NCBI RefSeq assembly: GCF_011405515.1
Contig: NZ_AP022671.1
Coordinates: 4,269,501-4,333,500, forward strand
Length of the DNA: 64,000 bases
Direction of reading: 5' to 3'
Origin: Nitrospira sp. KM1
GTDB taxonomy: Bacteria; Nitrospirota; Nitrospiria; Nitrospirales; Nitrospiraceae
Shown piece by piece: positions 16,929-25,548 of the stretch; the stretch's first letter is position 1, and each line of letters starts with the position of its first letter. The translations under genes and the position numbers were made by a program. A model generated the notes under the pieces. That model was given only the letters and a program-made list of their open reading frames with translations. It had not been told where the DNA came from and did no database searches.

Positions 16929-17525
16929 TCACGGCTTCCGCTGATAGGTGATCTCCATCATCTTCATCTCTTTCTGGCCGTGGTGCGACCCATACATGTC
17001 GAACGTCTGCGTATTCTCGTCGATGATTTTCCAAACGGCGCGATGGGTCATTTGGCCGCCTCCGAGTTCGGCGTGCTGGCCCTTCATGGTGATGGTTTTG
17101 CCGTCTGGGCTTGCCGTCCCTTCCATGATGAAGAGTCCCGTGCCCATGGTATCGATCCAGGCCGTGACATACTTTTTCCGAAGATTGTCGTAGCCGTCGA
17201 TGCCGTACCCGTTGAAGGGTTGCCCCATCATCTCGCCGCTGAATTCCTGTTGAAGAAAACGCCCGCCAAGCAACATTTTCATCTCCGCTGATCCGGTCGA
17301 TTCGACCGGTGGTTTGCCCGGTTCCATCCAGGACTTGGTCTTCGTCGTCCAGCTGCCGGCCAAGGTGGCAAATAGTTTGTGCGGTTCGCCTGGAGTCGCC
17401 AGTTTCTGATAGGCCTCCATCATGGCTTGCGGATCGGCCGGTTTGGAGTTTTTGTCTTTTGCCCACGCGGGTGAGCCGGACAACAAGACGAAGGCACTGA
17501 TGAGAAAGATCCCTACGACACGCAT
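16929..17525 (-). CDS. DUF1579 family exported protein
   Basis: 198 residues with a signal peptide (MRVVGIFLISAFVLLSG then SPAWAK). The mature part is a lipocalin-like beta barrel of the DUF1579 type: LATPGEPHKLFATLAGSW, LLGGRFLQQEFSG, YGIDGYDNLRKKYV and TFDMYGSHHGQKEMKMMEI. AAGGAGG precedes the ATG. It is the first gene of the operon ending in the ECF42 sigma factor, so the sigma factor's promoter would be expected in the 226 bases upstream. The role is unknown; the fold suggests binding of a small hydrophobic molecule. Confidence 0.82.
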   Translation of the reverse strand: MRVVGIFLISAFVLLSGSPAWAKDKNSKPADPQAMMEAYQKLATPGEPHKLFATLAGSWTTKTKSWMEPGKPPVESTGSAEMKMLLGGRFLQQEFSGEMMGQPFNGYGIDGYDNLRKKYVTAWIDTMGTGLFIMEGTASPDGKTITMKGQHAELGGGQMTHRAVWKIIDENTQTFDMYGSHHGQKEMKMMEITYQRKP

Positions 17526-17751
17526 GAGAACCTCCTTCTGGTTGAAAAAACGGATCTGCGTCTCATGCTGACGAGACCGCAGCCGCCGATATCATCTAAA
17601 CTGATAAAACTGAAGCAACACTCGGTCCGTCCATCGTGCGCTGAAAGTCTCATTGCACGACACCCCGATTTCCCATTCTAGACACGGACTCAGAGCTTCC
17701 GCTACTGAGCACGACCATGCTTCCTGAACGCGTGCCGATTGTCACGCCGTG

Positions 17752-18075
17752 CTAACCACCGGCCATGGCGCCAACAATGAGAAACGGCTCCATTCCATTC
17801 ACCACTGCGTCGGGAAGGATCGTATCAGACGGATCATGGGAAAGGTCCCGTTCACAAGCGAAAAATCGGATAAACGCACGTCGCCGACCCGTCACATGAT
17901 CACGGATCGTTCCCCTCAGCATCGGATAGCGAGATTCCAATTCGTCAAGAATTGCCTGTGGGGTGACAGGGGCTGATACAGAAAGGCGAACCTCACCTTC
18001 CACCCGGGCCAATGTGCGCAAATGTGCCGGGAGTGTGACGCGTATTATGAATGCTCCGTCTATGCTCATCGTCAT
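17752..18075 (-). CDS. ThiS/MoaD-like ubiquitin-fold protein ending in Gly-Gly
   Basis: A 107-residue beta-grasp protein. The start ATG (18075-18073) overlaps the stop codon of the upstream propeller gene as TGATG, so the two are translationally coupled. It carries the MoaD/ThiS pattern: [19 protein letters not shown], an [14 protein letters not shown] helix, and a C-terminus [16 protein letters not shown] whose last two glycines match the thiocarboxylate-forming tail of sulfur carriers. A 25-residue insertion-like middle ([14 protein letters not shown]) makes it longer than MoaD. The genuine MoaD of this genome is fused to MoaE at 57 kb, so this is probably a dedicated carrier or a decayed relative of unknown function. 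Confidence 0.78.
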   Translation of the reverse strand: MTMSIDGAFIIRVTLPAHLRTLARVEGEVRLSVSAPVTPQAILDELESRYPMLRGTIRDHVTGRRRAFIRFFACERDLSHDPSDTILPDAVVNGMEPFLIVGAMAGG

Positions 18076-19265
18076 CACGAACGGAGTGTTTGTACCTCGA
18101 CTGACAAGACCGGGGGTAGATCCCGCACAAGAGGAGTCCAATGATCACCGGCATCGGCCGAGCCATACACCTGGCCCCCGCTTGTTCCGAAGTAAATCCC
18201 GCAGGGATCAAGAGAGTCCACCGTCATGGCGTCGCGCAAGATATTCACGTAGCAGTCGCGTTGGGGAAGTCCTCGTGTCAGGGCCTCCCATTCATTGCCG
18301 CCGGTTCGGCTTCGGTACACGCGAAGCTTGCCCTCGGGCACATAATGCTCGGAGTCGCTTGTGATTGGGACGACGTAAATGGTATTTGGTTCGTGCGCAT
18401 GGACATCGATGGGAAATCCAAAATCTGTCGGTAGATTGCCGCTAACTTCCTGCCACGACTCACCGCCGTCATCGCTTCTCATGACGTCCCAGTGTTTTTG
18501 CATAAACAGGACGTGTGGACGGGATGGGTGCATGGCAATGCGATGCACGCAATGACCGACATCCGCACTTGGGTCGGGTAATTCGTATTGCGATTTGAGA
18601 CCCCGGTTGATGGCGGTCCATGTTTTTCCACCGTCATCAGTCCGGAATGCGCCGGCTGCCGAAATCGCAATGAACATTCGATGCGGATTGCCGGCGTCCT
18701 GGACGATCGTGTGCAGGCACATTCCGCCAGCTCCGGGCTGCCAGAGCGTGCCCTTTACGCTCCTGAGGCTGGAAAGCTCATGCCACGTTTGTGCTCCGTC
18801 GGTCGAACGAAACAACGCGGCATCTTCCACCCCGGCGTAGACGGTGCCGGGATCGGACACCGAAGGTTCGAGATGCCAGACTCGCTTGAATTCCCATGGC
18901 CGTTGTGAGCCGTCATACCACTGATGGGTCGTGAGTGGGGTGCCTGTTTCCGACGAGACATCATAGACGAACTTGTTACTCTCACCTTTCGGTGAGCCGT
19001 CTGGCGCCGTGGTCGGCTCACCGGGAGGAGTTCCGGGCTGATGCCAGGTTTTTCCCCCATCATCAGATCGCTGAACGATCTGCCCGAACCAACTACTGGA
19101 CTGGGAAGCGTAGAGCCTATCCGGATCCCTAGGCGATCCTTTCACGTGATAGATCTCCCAACCGCCGAAAAAGGGACCATCCACGCTCCACGTCTTTCTA
19201 GACCCGTCCGATGTAAGAATGAAGGCTCCTTTGCGTGTTCCCACCAGCACCCGCACTTTGCTCAT
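18075..19265 (-). CDS. BNR/Asp-box beta-propeller protein (sialidase/VPS10-like fold)
   Basis: 396 residues without a signal peptide. It has a series of Asp-box repeats, [50 protein letters not shown] and [10 protein letters not shown], each closing a propeller blade. It begins [17 protein letters not shown], typical of cytoplasmic BNR proteins often labelled exo-alpha-sialidase; I see no evidence of real sialidase catalytic residues. The stop codon overlaps the start of the MoaD-like gene. From memory, this gene pair recurs in other bacterial phyla, which suggests a joint function. A GGAG lies before the start. Confidence 0.82.
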   Translation of the reverse strand: MSKVRVLVGTRKGAFILTSDGSRKTWSVDGPFFGGWEIYHVKGSPRDPDRLYASQSSSWFGQIVQRSDDGGKTWHQPGTPPGEPTTAPDGSPKGESNKFVYDVSSETGTPLTTHQWYDGSQRPWEFKRVWHLEPSVSDPGTVYAGVEDAALFRSTDGAQTWHELSSLRSVKGTLWQPGAGGMCLHTIVQDAGNPHRMFIAISAAGAFRTDDGGKTWTAINRGLKSQYELPDPSADVGHCVHRIAMHPSRPHVLFMQKHWDVMRSDDGGESWQEVSGNLPTDFGFPIDVHAHEPNTIYVVPITSDSEHYVPEGKLRVYRSRTGGNEWEALTRGLPQRDCYVNILRDAMTVDSLDPCGIYFGTSGGQVYGSADAGDHWTPLVRDLPPVLSVEVQTLRS

Positions 19266-20009
19266 CGCATGCTCCTTTCGAGTTTCATACTTTTTGCCCT
19301 TTACTCCCCGATTGGAATCTGACTGAGTATGCCTGGCCGAGGCCTTTCGACAGTGGCTTTATCTTCGAGCCGCTGTGACCTAAAACCAAACTCGTCATCT
19401 AGTCTCCGACCCGAGTCGTATTGTTTTCTAACTCACTCAATAGTCGTTGTCCTCGGCAAAATTCGACAAGATGAATAAGTGATAATTCGAAACATTAGAT
19501 ATATCTCGCAAGATATTGTTGTTATTGTGTTAATAGCGTTCTTGAATGTCTCGGCGAAAGACGTGTCTGATTCCGTATAGGTCCCGACAAATGGCTGCAC
19601 CTTAGAGAACGCCCCGTGAAAAATGGCAAAGCACAAGACGGCCTTGCCACTGCACGCCAGGACAAAACAAATACCGCTATCCAAATTCGTCTATCGCGAC
19701 CGCCACCATATTTCTGACGCCATGATTGTGATTAATCCGGGATGGTTTGTCTATGAGGCCTCGGCGAAAGTCCAGGAATAGAGGGAGTAAGCATCAGGAA
19801 GATAAGTGTGATGGATCGCATAGGATCCATGATGATATGCTCACGGCATCCCGGCGGCATGGATGGCCATATGTCGATGACGGCCAACTAAGAGCTGGAA
19901 CATCACGGTGGCATCTGTCGATCACAGTCGACTATTGAAATGGTAGGGAGATCGGATCGTCGGACGACGGCCCACTCATTCGGTGGGCAACCATCATTGG
20001 TGAAGACGC
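19266..20009. other. 744-bp intergenic region without a convincing gene
   Basis: More AT-rich than its surroundings. It holds a small palindrome ATATCTCGCAAGATAT (19501-19516) and, directly before the phosphatase gene, a hairpin GCCCAC-N7-GTGGGC (19970-19988). Frames of 83 codons (minus, 19433-19684) and 63 codons (plus, 19747-19938) show no family features or ribosome sites. It serves as promoter region for the two divergent neighbours and may contain gene remnants. Confidence 0.5.
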
Positions 20010-20612
20010 ATGAAGCAGAAACTGCCTCACGTTTATCTGATCCGTCACGGTGAAACGGAATGGAGTCGGACCCGCAAGCACACGGGGAGGACCGACATCC
20101 CTCTCACAACTCGTGGCGAGGAACAGGCCATTGAAGTGGGTAGGAGATTGGCGAAGCAGCGGGTCCAGTTGGTGTATACAAGTCCGTTGCAGCGTGCCCT
20201 GAGAACGGCGGAACTCTCCGGGTTTCTTCCTCCTGTGCGTGAGACCGATCCTAATCTGATGGAGTGGGATTATGGTGAATACGAAGGGCGTCTGACATCA
20301 GATATACGCGCGGACAAGCCGGGATGGGATCTATTCAGAGATGGATGTCCGGGAGGGGAGTCATTGAAAGACGTCTCGTTGCGAGCTGATCGTATCGTAT
20401 CTCGATTGCGAAAGGCGCCAGACAGTATCGCCATCTTTTCACACGCTCATTTCCTGCGTGTGTTCGCTGCAAGATGGGTTGAGCTCGATCCAACTTGCGC
20501 CAAGGCCTTCATTCTGAACGCTGGAGCTATCTGTGTGCTTGGGTATGAACATGAATCTCTGGATGAACCCGTCATCTTGCGGTGGAATCTGGAATGCGAA
20601 GCCAATCCGTGA
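20010..20612 (+). CDS. histidine phosphatase family protein (phosphoglycerate mutase-like)
   Basis: A 200-residue phosphatase with the phosphohistidine motif LIRHGETEWS near residue 10, the TSPLQRALRTAEL helix with its conserved arginine, the ME-WDYGEYEG segment, GCPGGESLKDV, and the second histidine in FSHAHFLRVFAARW. The His-Ala-His replaces the usual GHG/SHG; the catalytic histidine is kept. Broad-specificity members hydrolyse phosphorylated metabolites, so the substrate is unclear and mutase activity is unlikely. No operon partners; a hairpin lies just before the start. Confidence 0.85.
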   Translation: MKQKLPHVYLIRHGETEWSRTRKHTGRTDIPLTTRGEEQAIEVGRRLAKQRVQLVYTSPLQRALRTAELSGFLPPVRETDPNLMEWDYGEYEGRLTSDIRADKPGWDLFRDGCPGGESLKDVSLRADRIVSRLRKAPDSIAIFSHAHFLRVFAARWVELDPTCAKAFILNAGAICVLGYEHESLDEPVILRWNLECEANP

Positions 20613-20631
20613 TCGAGTGTTAGGCCTCGGA

Positions 20632-20958
20632 CTATGGGGCCTTGTCAATGGATGGCACGAAGTCCGACACGGACTCATCCGTTACCTTGTCGACCCGGCC
20701 GGCTTTATCGATTCGCAACGTGACACGGCTGCCAGAGGACAGTTTTTCGAATAGTTCGGGCTTCGAGATTGTGAAGGCGACAGAAGTCCCTGTGTCTGTT
20801 TCGACCGCCCCCTGTCCACGTTCGAGATCAAGTTTGGTCAAGGTGCCTGTCACCGTCTGTGAAGCATCTCCTGGCTGAGGAGCTTGTTGAGCGTGAACGT
20901 CAGCGAACATTGATAAGAACGTTGTTAGGGCTGCGACGACGTAAACCGAAAATCTCAT
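20632..20958 (-). CDS. small exported protein with OB-like beta domain
   Basis: 108 residues from the ATG at 20958, which is preceded by GGAG and followed by a signal peptide (MRFSVYVVAALTTFLSMFAD, cleavage after VHA). The mature part reads TVTGTLTKLDLERGQGAVETDTGTSVAFTI and SSGSRVTLRIDKAGRVDKV, a small beta-barrel pattern. I do not recognise the family with certainty. It is convergent with the histidine phosphatase gene, with 19 bases between, and lies next to the cysteine-rich copper-protein gene. Confidence 0.65.
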   Translation of the reverse strand: MRFSVYVVAALTTFLSMFADVHAQQAPQPGDASQTVTGTLTKLDLERGQGAVETDTGTSVAFTISKPELFEKLSSGSRVTLRIDKAGRVDKVTDESVSDFVPSIDKAP

Positions 20959-21043
20959 TTGTAGTCTCCATAGGAAAAAAGGAAAAACTGCTCGCCCGGT
21001 GGTGAGCTTCCACCGATCGAATTCGCCGATTGAATGTGTCCGA

Positions 21044-21415
21044 TTACCGGGACCCGACTTCAACCATATCACGGCATTCATGTGCGCACCGGCGGCACTC
21101 TTCCGCGCAGGGCCCACATAGAGGATGATGTGGCGCATGTTGCTCACAAGTGTCCGCGCACTTATCACAGATTTCGGCGCACAGACGGCACAGCGAGTCC
21201 GCCAGGGGCGAGAGCCGGCTCATCCAGGCGCCAGAAAGGGAGCAAATCTCGGCACACTCGCGACATAATCTGATGCACCGGGCCATCAATTGATGGTCGC
21301 CATGATGTTCCATGCCTATCATGTCGTCAGAGCAGGTGTTGCAAATGCGAGCGCAATCTTCGCATGCTGCGATGCACTTCTTGTAGTGTTCCGACATCTT
21401 ATTCGCATGGGCCAT
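21044..21415 (-). CDS. four-helix-bundle copper-binding protein (Csp/DUF326 type)
   Basis: 123 residues with 19 cysteines, almost all in CxxC or CxxxC spacing along helices (YKKCIAACEDCARICNTC, CIRLCRECAEIC, CRLCAEICDKCADTC, CGPCAEECRRCAHEC). That is the pattern of Csp copper-storage proteins, whose helices bind many Cu(I) ions inside the bundle. No signal peptide, so it resembles cytosolic Csp3. AAGGAGG precedes the ATG. The upstream region contains two similar dyads (21599-21635) that may be operators. Copper storage would fit an organism with copper-rich respiratory enzymes, but this is inference. Confidence 0.88.
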   Translation of the reverse strand: MAHANKMSEHYKKCIAACEDCARICNTCSDDMIGMEHHGDHQLMARCIRLCRECAEICSLSGAWMSRLSPLADSLCRLCAEICDKCADTCEQHAPHHPLCGPCAEECRRCAHECRDMVEVGSR

Positions 21416-21991
21416 GTCGATCTTCCTCCTTGGAGATAGGCTTATGATTAAGCGATCTATAACCTATTCGTGCAAGAATATTTTGTGCAAGAAATAGACC
21501 GATTAGACGGGATTCGTTAATATGCCTGCCTTGTCAGCCTACCTTGAATGAGAAGCATTGAAAAGTAGCGTGATTGTAACTTTGAAATCGCAGAACTTGG
21601 GACAGCAACTTGTCCCTCAAGAGACAGGATGTCTCATTAGCACCTCCATAGACAAATACGAATCATCGTGGGGCAAATCGTAAGCATAATGATACTTGAC
21701 CACAGAAATCATGGGGGCGTACGCTGAAAATGATGCACCGGACCACCTCACGCGAGGGGTGGTGTCCTATGGCGACAAGCCAAATTCATTTTCCTCCTGC
21801 AGTCATCCTCCTCACACTTCGCAACTCTCGATTTGCGCGTCGCTTTATTGCTTTTATATTCTCCAGTGATGACAGGTATTGCATGGGGAACTGATTCGGC
21901 CGGATAGCAAGTGATGGTCTCAAGCTTAATCACAATGTCGTCCGTCGCGGACGAAGCTGCGCCCAGGCCTCAATTTACGAAGGAGGTCATT
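21416..21991. promoter_or_regulatory. 576-bp divergent regulatory region
   Basis: This lies between the copper-protein gene (minus) and the membrane-protein gene (plus). It contains a GTGCAAGAA direct repeat near 21473-21495, the twin dyads at 21599-21635, and an imperfect hairpin GGACCACCTC...GAGGGGTGGTGTCC around 21741-21768. I see no credible coding region in it. Confidence 0.45.
21599..21635. promoter_or_regulatory. twin dyads, candidate operator pair
   Basis: GGGACA-N6-TGTCCC (21599-21616) and GAGACA-N3-TGTCTC (21621-21635) are perfect dyads with near-identical arms (GRGACA/TGTCYC). Their centres are about 20 bases apart, which is two helical turns, as expected for two repressor dimers on one face of DNA. 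They lie about 185 bases before the copper-protein start. Confidence 0.4.
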
Positions 21992-22948
21992 ATGTCTTAC
22001 CGATATAGCAGGATCGACATGGCAGTGGGGGTGGGGATGTGTGCGATTGTCTTCGGTGCGCTCTTGTTGTTTCTGTCGGTCAGTGGGTCGTTCATGATTG
22101 CCGCTCCCGGAACCGCAATGGGTCAAGGACCTCAAGACGAGAACGGGGGAATGCTGTGGCTGCAACCGGCACTTGGACAAGCTATTGTAGAACACACCAG
22201 CATTGAACAGCGGTCCCGACACCTGATTGCAGCCGCGTCGGCTGAATGGGATCATGCAGTCCAGGATCAAAGAGTCCTTGTACAAACGGCTGAAGAGCCA
22301 TTTGGATCTATCACCAAACGTGCACTGGCCATGCCGGAATCGCATGCGGCCCGTGTGCAGGCAATCATGGGGCGCTCCATAGTCAATTTCACCAAACGGG
22401 GAGTTCACAGTGGAGTGTTGTCATCCGACTATGCTCGGTCTGACTACAATCTTGTCGTGATCGAATCAGTGGAAAATCTGAAGGGCAAACTCGACCGTGA
22501 CTTTGAAGCGAACTGGCAACCGGCATTGGGACGCGAGATCATCGAAGCCGGATTGAGCTATGCCGGCCGAGCAGATTCCATTCAGGAACGACTGGGCGGC
22601 GCGATCCTGCATCTGGTGCAAGCCGGTAGCGCCGTGGAGGCGGAGCAATCAGTCAATCAATATCAGATCGGATCTCTTATGATGGCTCTTACGCGTTCCG
22701 GCGTCGATCACCATGTCGTCACTCCGACTGTCGAGCCGTACGGGATTGCAACGGTCGAGGGAGGCAATGTGACCTTCGCCGCTCTTTCGAGCCCGGATGT
22801 ATCTTTCGCGTACCTTCTCGCGGCTGTCGTGGGCTTGGGCGCGATCTTTTTCACAGGTCTCGTTATGTCGGCCGCCAGGAGAGAGGCCAGGGCTGTTGCT
22901 GACGCCAAGCGGAATGTCACGCGCTGGGTATATCGCATGGCGGTGTGA
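21992..22948 (+). CDS. hypothetical membrane protein with N- and C-terminal transmembrane helices
   Basis: 318 residues from the ATG at 21992, which has a strong AAGGAGG upstream. One helix spans about residues 10-40 (VGMCAIVFGALLLFLSVSGSFMI) and a second spans about 277-300 (FAYLLAAVVGLGAIFFTGLVM), followed by a basic cytoplasmic tail. The 230-residue part between is probably periplasmic and has two loosely similar stretches (LQPALGQAIVEHTSIEQRSRHL and WQPALGREIIEAGLSYAGRADS), suggesting an internal duplication. I do not recognise the family. It is transcribed away from the copper-protein gene across a shared regulatory region. Confidence 0.65.
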   Translation: MSYRYSRIDMAVGVGMCAIVFGALLLFLSVSGSFMIAAPGTAMGQGPQDENGGMLWLQPALGQAIVEHTSIEQRSRHLIAAASAEWDHAVQDQRVLVQTAEEPFGSITKRALAMPESHAARVQAIMGRSIVNFTKRGVHSGVLSSDYARSDYNLVVIESVENLKGKLDRDFEANWQPALGREIIEAGLSYAGRADSIQERLGGAILHLVQAGSAVEAEQSVNQYQIGSLMMALTRSGVDHHVVTPTVEPYGIATVEGGNVTFAALSSPDVSFAYLLAAVVGLGAIFFTGLVMSAARREARAVADAKRNVTRWVYRMAV

Positions 22949-23146
22949 TCTGATCGTTCCACCGTTGTCTGCTGTCGCCGACATCGCTCAGCCATCAGTC
23001 GGTTTGAACGATGTCGGCATGGTGTCTCTATCCACATACGGGCAACGTGGTCCGGCGGGATACAGGCGTGTTATATGCGTTGCACTGATCGCGTCTGGAA
23101 CGAGGGCATGAGAAGGCGAATGAACTTAAATCTAATGCCCGGGGGT

Positions 23147-23611
23147 TCAATAGGAAACGCAGGCTGACGAACGAATTCGCATCACGGCTTCCTGGTGGAA
23201 TTCCTGTTTATACTTCGCAACGATCTGCTGGATGGTCGAATCCCGTCCGTCTGTCTGATCGTGAACCACCTGCAGCACATAGGAATCTTCCCGATCAATT
23301 GTTCCGTCGCCTAGGCGCCATTGTCCCGAGGCGGCCCACGACGTGAGACCTTCAGGGAATGCCGGAGTGACGACTCTGTTCACGAACGCAGTCCATTCCT
23401 CGGGGGAAACCGTTCCCACCGGTTTGTTCCGTCCGAAATAGAGGGACTCTGTAATGGCGGGCCGTTCTCCTTTGCGGCATGACGGTGTAGGGGAGGTCGC
23501 ATTGGGAGAGGTCGCGCACGCGTTGAGAAACGTCAGGAGTGCCAGGAAAACCAGGGGACGGTACAGTCCCGGGGATATCACGTCGATACGTGGTCTCTCA
23601 ACGTAATCCAT
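23147..23611 (-). CDS. DUF3574 lipoprotein
   Basis: 154 residues with a lipobox-like signal (LVFLALLTFLNAC) that would anchor the mature protein in the membrane. The rest is a DUF3574 domain: ESLYFGRNKPVGTVSPEEW, FVNRVVTPAFPEGLTSW, GQWRLGDGTIDREDSYVLQVVH and a final helix before CVSY. Function unknown for this family. It is followed on the same strand by nothing closer than 500 bases and stands as a single gene. Confidence 0.78.
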   Translation of the reverse strand: MDYVERPRIDVISPGLYRPLVFLALLTFLNACATSPNATSPTPSCRKGERPAITESLYFGRNKPVGTVSPEEWTAFVNRVVTPAFPEGLTSWAASGQWRLGDGTIDREDSYVLQVVHDQTDGRDSTIQQIVAKYKQEFHQEAVMRIRSSACVSY

Positions 23612-23654
23612 ATCTCAACAATGATCTTGTGCTAGTCGTTCCGACATGAGGCGA

Positions 23655-23963
23655 TCATTTGGATTGTCGTCCGGGCTTGGTTTCAGCCGGCGTCTCTTTC
23701 TTGGACTCCCCTGATGTCTGACCTGTTATCTGTTTGAACGTCTTTCCGATGGCTGGGCCGATCTTCGGAATCTCTTCCTCGATATTCTTTGTTGCGCTCT
23801 TCAAGCCCTTCCCGATATTCTCGAACGTCAGCCCCTGATCGGATCCCACTTTCTTATTGTCCTGGCTGCTTATGGATATGGATGCCTGATCGCCTGCACC
23901 AGCACCTGAAAGCCACAAGGCGATGATGGCTTGGACTAGTCCTAAAACGACGGTGACTCTCAT
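23655..23963 (-). CDS. hypothetical small exported protein
   Basis: 102 residues from the ATG at 23963 with a signal peptide (VTVVLGLVQAIIALWLSGAGA). The mature part is a polar, helical stretch (FENIGKGLKSATKNIEEEIPKIGPAIGKTFKQITG) with a Lys/Glu/Thr-rich tail that is probably disordered. A GTG at 24005 would give a longer N-terminus but disturbs the signal. I recognise no family. It is divergent from the glycoside hydrolase gene. Confidence 0.55.
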   Translation of the reverse strand: MRVTVVLGLVQAIIALWLSGAGAGDQASISISSQDNKKVGSDQGLTFENIGKGLKSATKNIEEEIPKIGPAIGKTFKQITGQTSGESKKETPAETKPGRQSK

Positions 23964-24081
23964 GGACAGGAAGTCAACTATAACATGACACGCAACTCGG
24001 ATCACTCATTCGTCAGAAATGTAACGGCCGTAAGAGCATCGGTGCGATGAACGACTTGATCAATCGGAGCGCGAGTTCTTC

Positions 24082-25542
24082 ATGCCCATGTATTGTAAAG
24101 CGGGACAGGCGAAAATTGGCTCGGTGATTGGAGTGGTATGGGCTGCGATATGGTGTCTCGCCGCCGCCCCATTGCCGCAACTGGCTATCAGCGAGAACGG
24201 ACACTCTATCGTGCAACAGGACGGTCGTGCATTTTTCTGGTTGGGCGACACCGCGTGGTCTCTGTCAAAACTTTCTCGGGACGAAATCACGGAGTACCTT
24301 GCGGATCGACGGGCCAAACGGTTTACGGTCATTCAAGTCAATTGCGGTTTCAATGAGCCTTGGATGAGCTTTCGTGAAACGCCGTTTCTAGAGGACGACA
24401 CAGATCGACCGCGGACATCGTACTGGGACTTGATCGATTTCATTGTGGATCGGGCCGGTCAGGAAGGCTTGTACGTCGACCTGACGGTCATGTGGGGGGA
24501 GTCGTATAGCGCTGCATTTCACGACGATGCCGAAAAAGCCAGACGGCTCGGAATCTGGTTGGGGACTCGGTATAAAGATCGTAACAACGTGATCTGGGTG
24601 ATCAGCGGAGAATATGATTCCATCAATCACTACGATTCGACCCTGTCTGAGACACAGAGGGCGCTATTCGTGGCCATGGCGGAAGGGCTCAAACGGGGGC
24701 ATGGAGGCAGACATTTGATGACGATTCATCCCGGAGCGGCCAGAACATCCGCCCGGGAGTTTGGGCAAGACTCTTGGCTCGATTTCCATATGTTGCAATC
24801 CGGACACATGGCTGATGCTCACATGTGGTCTTGCGAAGGTGGCAACCGCTGCGACGAGGTCTATGAACTGATCGACAAGGTCTATGACCTTCGTCCGGTC
24901 AAGCCCGTACTGGACGGTGAGTCGATCTATGATACCAAACCGGATAATTTTTATGGAGAGCGCCGCGGACCGCGAGTGGGAGCCGACGTCATACGTCGGA
25001 AAGCCTATTGGACAATCTTTTCTGGCTCTGTCGGATTTGTGTATGGGCACAACGATGTGGAGATTTTCTACGTCCCGGGAGAACGCTCTGATCACGGACA
25101 AATCGGGCACTGGCGAGATGGATTGCAAGCCGTCGCATCGGAACAAATGCAGCACATTCGACAATTGATGGAATCGCGCTCACCTCCCGCCAGCGCTCCC
25201 GATCAGGCACTGCTCAAATCAGACCCGCACACCGGAATGCATCATGTGCGGGCGATCCGTTCACCGGACAGCAGCTATGCGTACATCTATTTGCCGATGG
25301 GAGGCAGTGTCACGGTTGATCTTGGGCGGCTGGCTGGCCCTGTGAGGGCATCGTGGTTCGACCCTCGGTCAGGATCAATGGTGAAGGACCGCCGGTTCGA
25401 GATTGATCGCGCCGGCACCTTCAATGCCCCCGGCATTATAGAGAGTGGAAATGATTGGGTTTTGATATTGGAGACGGCACATGGACGAGGGAAGGATGAG
25501 ACGCAAAAGAATCAGCCAATACCGCGAATGGACTCTCGCTAA
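24082..25542 (+). CDS. DUF4038-type glycoside hydrolase (apiosidase-like), exported
   Basis: 486 residues with an N-terminal hydrophobic signal (IGSVIGVVWAAIWCLAA). The TIM-barrel domain begins at LAISENGHSIVQQDGRAFFWLGDTAW, the classic DUF4038 start, and has candidate catalytic acidic residues in WVISGEYDSI and LDGESIYD. The C-terminal beta domain (YIYLPMGGSVTVDLGRLAG, WFDPRSGS) is the usual companion domain of GH140-like enzymes. It probably hydrolyses a glycosidic bond in the periplasm or outside the cell. A sugar-degrading enzyme is unexpected in a presumed chemolithoautotroph, so it may act on the cell's own polysaccharide. Confidence 0.8.
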   Translation: MPMYCKAGQAKIGSVIGVVWAAIWCLAAAPLPQLAISENGHSIVQQDGRAFFWLGDTAWSLSKLSRDEITEYLADRRAKRFTVIQVNCGFNEPWMSFRETPFLEDDTDRPRTSYWDLIDFIVDRAGQEGLYVDLTVMWGESYSAAFHDDAEKARRLGIWLGTRYKDRNNVIWVISGEYDSINHYDSTLSETQRALFVAMAEGLKRGHGGRHLMTIHPGAARTSAREFGQDSWLDFHMLQSGHMADAHMWSCEGGNRCDEVYELIDKVYDLRPVKPVLDGESIYDTKPDNFYGERRGPRVGADVIRRKAYWTIFSGSVGFVYGHNDVEIFYVPGERSDHGQIGHWRDGLQAVASEQMQHIRQLMESRSPPASAPDQALLKSDPHTGMHHVRAIRSPDSSYAYIYLPMGGSVTVDLGRLAGPVRASWFDPRSGSMVKDRRFEIDRAGTFNAPGIIESGNDWVLILETAHGRGKDETQKNQPIPRMDSR

Positions 25543-25548
25543 GCAAGA

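Noticed and set aside
18075-19265. True sialidase identity for the propeller protein
   Set aside because: Asp-boxes show the fold only; I could not find the arginine triad, tyrosine or FRIP-type motif of sialidases.
19433-19684. 83-codon minus-strand frame in the 744-bp gap
   Set aside because: Amino acid make-up is not that of a folded or membrane protein and no Shine-Dalgarno site precedes it.
21748-21933. 61-codon minus-strand frame before the membrane-protein gene
   Set aside because: No recognisable domain and it would overlap the likely promoter of the neighbouring gene.
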